Below, in pieces: positions 60,562 to 64,000 of a stretch of 64,000 bases of DNA. Under the pieces are notes generated by a model. That model had not been told where the DNA came from. It ran no database searches and worked only from the letters and a program-made list of their open reading frames with translations. Position 1 is the first letter of the stretch. Each line of letters begins with the position of its first letter. The position numbers were made by a program, and so were the translations under genes. Origin of the DNA: Flaccisagitta enflata (Eukaryota; Chaetognatha; Sagittoidea; Aphragmophora); assembly GCA_965153355.1 (NCBI GenBank), contig OZ231128.1, positions 2,046,001 through 2,110,000 on the forward strand. Direction: 5' to 3'.

Positions 60562-61363
60562 AACAATGACAACAACAAGGATGGACCAAACCCTTTTATC
60601 TTCTTCTCGGCGATAGTCTTCGTGGGGACCGTCTTTGCAATTGTCGGTCTCGTGAGCGAAATCAACGTCGTCGCCACTCTTAGAAGCGAGGGTAAGACCA
60701 AAAGAGCCGCCATGCTCTTCATCGTCGTTTTACTGTCCCGAATCTCGTGCGCCTTTTACGTCCACTTTGCGCATGTTCGGCGCTATTTCCGCCTTTGGGC
60801 GGCTAGTGACAAAGCCAAGGCCAATTTTACGGAAAATGAGAATGAAAACGAAAACGAAATTGAAAACGAAAAGGGGGATACTAAGCTGAAGACCTTCCAA
60901 GAATATTTGAATCACCCACTCCCGAATTATTGTAGAGAAGTTATCATTCTGTTTTACGTCCTGGGCATTGGACATCGAGTACCCCAACTGATTAGATGGC
61001 ATTTAATGAAAAAAGAGATTGGCAGCAAAAAGAATTTCCATTCACTTTTAAAGATGGAAGGTTTACCCAATCTTCAATTCAGAACCATAGCTCTTTTTAC
61101 GTTGCTAAATCGCTTTCCGCTTGTTGTCTATTATCCATACATATTTTTCATTGAAAAGGAGGTGCCATTTTTATTTGTAATAAGTTGGTTGTCTATCTTA
61201 GGACAGACCTCATTTTTATTGTTACAAAAAGTCCAGCTAAATAGGAATGAGAAATCTGGTTTGCGACTCGAGATTAAGCCACTTTTTATCGGCTCATTAA
61301 GCTTTTACTACTGCTTTGCATCATTGTTGTTGGCGGCACCAATTGTTGCTTACTTAAGTCAAG
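60166..61363 (+). CDS. XKR-like gene exon 1
   Basis: The ATG at 60166 follows in-frame stops. Residues 1-135 are hydrophilic and Asp/Glu/Ala-rich. Hydrophobic segments follow at about 141-170, 180-200, 254-274, 304-326, 332-352 and 371-395. An Asn/Glu repeat (ENENEN) lies in the loop near 221-233. If the frame is read past the proposed donor it adds 19 residues and stops at 61420-61422. Confidence 0.8.
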
Positions 61364-63911
61364 GTGCATATGAAGGGGCAATTTTCACGGTCAGATCATT
61401 TTCTAGAAAAAGAATAAAATAATGAATTCCCATTCTTTTAAAGAGGAATCATATTTTTAGTATAAATTAATAATCTATTTGCATTGAGAATCAGTGTTCA
61501 TCGAGAATTGTGTTCAAAATCAGTTCGAAAAATTGAGAGAAAAAGAAATGAAATTAGCTTCCATTCCTTGACTTGTCTTACGTGAAATTCTTAATCTGTC
61601 TCTGAATGCATAAATTTGCATTTCTAAAAACATGGCCCCGTTCTAAAGACATATAAGAAAGGGGCCATGTTCTTAGAAATGCAAAATTTTGATTTCATAG
61701 AGAGATTAAGAATTTCACGCAAAATGATTTTCCAAATTTGCGGTTCCTGTGCACTGCAACTTAATGAGTTGCTCTAAAGAAGCGGGGCAGAACACGATCC
61801 CTTACTTAATGCTTGGCTCGAGCTTGCTGCTGTTTCTACGCATTTTAGATCCCAGGTATTTGATGAAAAACTATTGGAGAAACCGACTCACTTATCTTTT
61901 GTCATTTGCAGTAATACTAATTTTTCCAAATATTTTTCTCATCATTGTTCGGACAAAAATGGTGCCAACGCTGACAAATTGTAGCGTCTTTTTAGATGCA
62001 GCCAAGTCTAACTTTAGTGATGCTTTGGAAGAGTCAACCACGAGTTTAAATACGACATCAACGTTGAATCTTATCTCCACCATATTGTCTACCCAGAATA
62101 ATATAACATACGTTGTATTTAGCCATTTTTTTGCGTATGACGGGGAATACATTGTTGGGATTGATCCTGTTTTGTTGCTCAGCTGTATTCCCTCCATGGT
62201 TATGGGAGTGATGTGGATTTATGAAATGGCACAGCTCATCGTAGAAAAGGCAAACAAACTAAAGATGCTACATGCATGTATACGATATAGCTGTTTGTTA
62301 TACATAGGCATGTGGATGTTTGACGTTGGGACAGACATAGAGACGGGTTTTGTCCATCGTGAAAACAAGGACAGCGCTTGGAGTAGTTTGACGTTTCTCT
62401 TTGTAGTGCTCCCATTGTTGCTCAATGGAATTTCTGGGTTGCTCAAGTTCCGTAAGATGGGATTTTTCTATCTGAAAAGGCAAGCTACGGGTCTGATTTT
62501 TTTGTTGCACTTGATTGGTTTGGCTGAGGTTAATTGGCAGTTGGATGATTTTCTTTGTTACTTTTTTGATTATCATCATGGCATTGAGGACTCCGAAGAA
62601 GATAGAAACGAGCAGATAGCATTTTTTGGTTTAACAAACCTTTTTTTCGAAGATCTGCCTCAAGCATGCCTACAAATTTACATCATTTTTCACACAAAGG
62701 ATTCTGAGATAACCTGGACCCAAGCTTTGAGCATATTCTCCTCTCTTTTTTCTGCGGCCAAAACCCTGGTCAGAAGAGGGAATTTTTTCATCGCAAAAAA
62801 GTTTCATCTCGATATCAGCAGCACAACCAAATTGAAAGATGTAACTTACGAGAAAAAACAAACCGAAAAACCCAGGCTGGTTGTGGAATTTAAAAAAGAA
62901 CAAGGATTAGTCAAGAAATTCAATCGAAAATCTTACGAGCCGAAATACAAAAGAACGATCCGCGAAAGCGAGGAGGCCAATGATACCTTTTGTAACAAAG
63001 TTGGTAAAATGTTCTGCGAGAAGAAAATGATGAAGTTCGCTACAACGTGCGTCCCTATTTTGGGTATTTCCATAAACATCTTCTTTGCAATATGTGGCGC
63101 TGCATATTTGAGTGAGTGTAACCAAGACAGTCAAAGTCGTCTCATTTACGCGGCTTTTCCCGTCATGATTATTCTTCGAATTGCGTTTCCAACGGATTTT
63201 TTTGTAAAGAAGATTTTCAGATTAGGGGCGAAGGTGTCTTCATCACTTGTTTCTCTCTTTGTGCTCTGTTTGCCACTTTTTATTCATGCTGGGTTAGCAA
63301 GTCGCTCTGAAAGCTGCTACGTCTTTAGATTGGAAGAGGTGCAGTTTGGAAATCAAACTTGTGGTTGGACAAATGATTTGTACTGTTTCATGATTATGTC
63401 GGGTGCAGACTCAAGCGTGATAACAATTTTTGTAGGGTCCGTTTTAGTGGGATTTTGGATGTGGGTGTTTTTTAAATTGAAAAAGGAATGCAAAAATACA
63501 GAGCATCACGCAAAATGCAATTGTTCTCCTGACGAAATTCTTAAAGGGGTAAAAGAAATCATTGGCGAAATTTTAGATGGGCCAGAAACACAAAAGGAAA
63601 ACAGAATCAACGATCTTAGGTCAATATTGAAAAGGAAGGACCTTTTTGAAAATTACAGGTTGAAAAAACTGTTGAAAAACAATGATGACATCAAATCCTA
63701 TTTCGACAAGACTAGGACTAGGACTAGGACCAACGGCCAATCATCTGCAATCGATAAAAAAGAATTATTATTGCAACTACGCATTGTCGCTGAATTGCTA
63801 AGAAACCGAGTCTTTGACAGACATGAAATCGATGTCCCTGAAGATGTAGATACTTCCCAATCCAAGCTTGTCTCTGACTCTGTCGACGCCCTCACCGAAG
63901 ATGAAGTATAG
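60166..63911 (+). CDS. Large multi-pass membrane protein, XKR-like, two exons
   Basis: Two long frames, 60166-61422 and 61749-63911, are best joined: exon 1 60166-61363 (CAAG|GTGCAT), intron 61364-61779, exon 2 61780-63911 (CTAAAG|AA), phase 1, giving 1,109 residues. Support: the joined residues (YLSQEAGQNT...FLRI) align without gaps to a second copy further on (YLSECNQDSQ...ILRI). Layout: an acidic N-terminus with an Asp run coded by a GAC/AAC microsatellite (~102-136), about six membrane segments in exon 1, many more in exon 2, a glycosylated loop, and a charged helical C-terminal tail. DVGTD (~581) and FFEDLPQACLQIYI (~688-701) resemble XK-related proteins (phospholipid scramblases and XK transporters); this homology is weak and inferred. 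If unspliced, these are two neighbouring genes, the second starting at ATG 61764. The frame stays open after the TAG to the window end. Confidence 0.7.
60466..60560 (+). repeat. Translated AAC/GAC microsatellite
   Basis: Encodes the Asn/Asp run near the N-terminus of the XKR-like protein. Confidence 0.9.
61364..61779 (+). other. Proposed intron of the XKR-like gene, with foldback element
   Basis: A 416-bp AT-rich segment. It carries an imperfect stem-loop, arms ~61581-61643 and ~61657-61719, ends CGTGAAATTC / GAATTTCACG. Stops in all relevant frames argue that it is non-coding. Confidence 0.6.
61581..61719. mobile_element. Small foldback in the proposed XKR-like intron
   Basis: Arms of about 63 bp around a short loop: CGTGAAATTCTTAATCT ... 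AGATTAAGAATTTCACG, with AACATGGCCCC / GGGGCCATGTT near the loop. No clear TSD. Confidence 0.65.
61780..63911 (+). CDS. XKR-like gene exon 2
   Basis: Encodes ~709 residues. After two membrane segments comes a loop with NCS, NFS, NTT and NIT glycosylation sites. Then a core with DVGTDIETG, LTFLFVVLPLLL and FFEDLPQACLQIYIIF, a basic loop, a second copy of the first membrane pair (CGAAYLSE...ILRIAFP), two more membrane segments and a basic/acidic tail. The frame is continuous from 61728 to the TAG at 63909-63911. An alternative independent start is ATG 61764. Confidence 0.8.
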
Positions 63912-64000
63912 ATCACCTGCGAGTTGCTGAAGGAAAGCTTTGTCCAAGAAGATGGTAAAAGTAAAGATATTTGGAGAGATACAGCGCAGGAAATTCTTTC

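Noticed and set aside
61749-63911. Separate gene starting at GTG 61749
   Set aside because: GTG is not a normal animal start; ATG 61764 is possible, but joining with exon 1 gives an ungapped match to the internal repeat.

Overview
This is animal (metazoan) nuclear DNA: genes are split by GT-AG introns, an ephrin is present, and the gaps are filled with microsatellites and small non-autonomous transposons. The ephrin's opening motif (WNxSNPxF, then NTDHVIDV) looks like that of protostome invertebrates. The species cannot be named from the sequence. No rRNA or tRNA gene was seen, and no promoter is convincing.

Five protein-coding loci can be supported. (1) 3688-4767, minus: an intronless seven-pass membrane protein. 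(2) 22704-23789, minus: the zinc-knuckle plus endonuclease-like tail of a non-LTR-type retroelement with no reverse transcriptase beside it. (3) 30273-31982, plus: a two-exon, probably GPI-anchored ephrin. (4) 43581-51480, minus: a six-exon secreted fibrinogen-related (FReD) lectin-like gene. It was assembled here from short exons whose splice sites and phases all fit; none is recognisable as a long open frame. (5) 60166-63911, plus: a large multi-pass membrane protein, best read as two exons of one gene, with weak XK-related (XKR) signatures and an internally repeated architecture.

Region by region: 1-13 kb is dispersed repeats, microsatellites and several small tandem arrays around gene 1. 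14.0-19.6 kb is an 80-bp satellite of about 70 units. 20-29 kb holds a hAT-like element with 8-bp target duplications, retroelement gene 2, a PIF/Harbinger-like MITE and many microsatellites. 29-33 kb is the ephrin locus. 34-43 kb is foldback elements and simple repeats. 43.5-51.5 kb is the FReD gene, whose large first intron has collected at least five transposable elements. 54.8-58.8 kb is an array of inverted-repeat-bounded units holding nested transposons. The window closes with gene 5.

The main unexplained system is a dispersed family of about 25 short elements. They have a conserved head, a variable GACC/GACG minisatellite core, and a terminal hairpin. A subterminal motif near the head is the reverse complement of the tail motif, and the two change together between subfamilies. 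This resembles Helentron-derived non-autonomous elements (DINE-1 or bivalve 'pearl' type), but the assignment is inferred. Ephrin and FReD proteins act at the cell surface or outside the cell, and the two membrane proteins act in membranes. Nothing shows the five loci working in one pathway.
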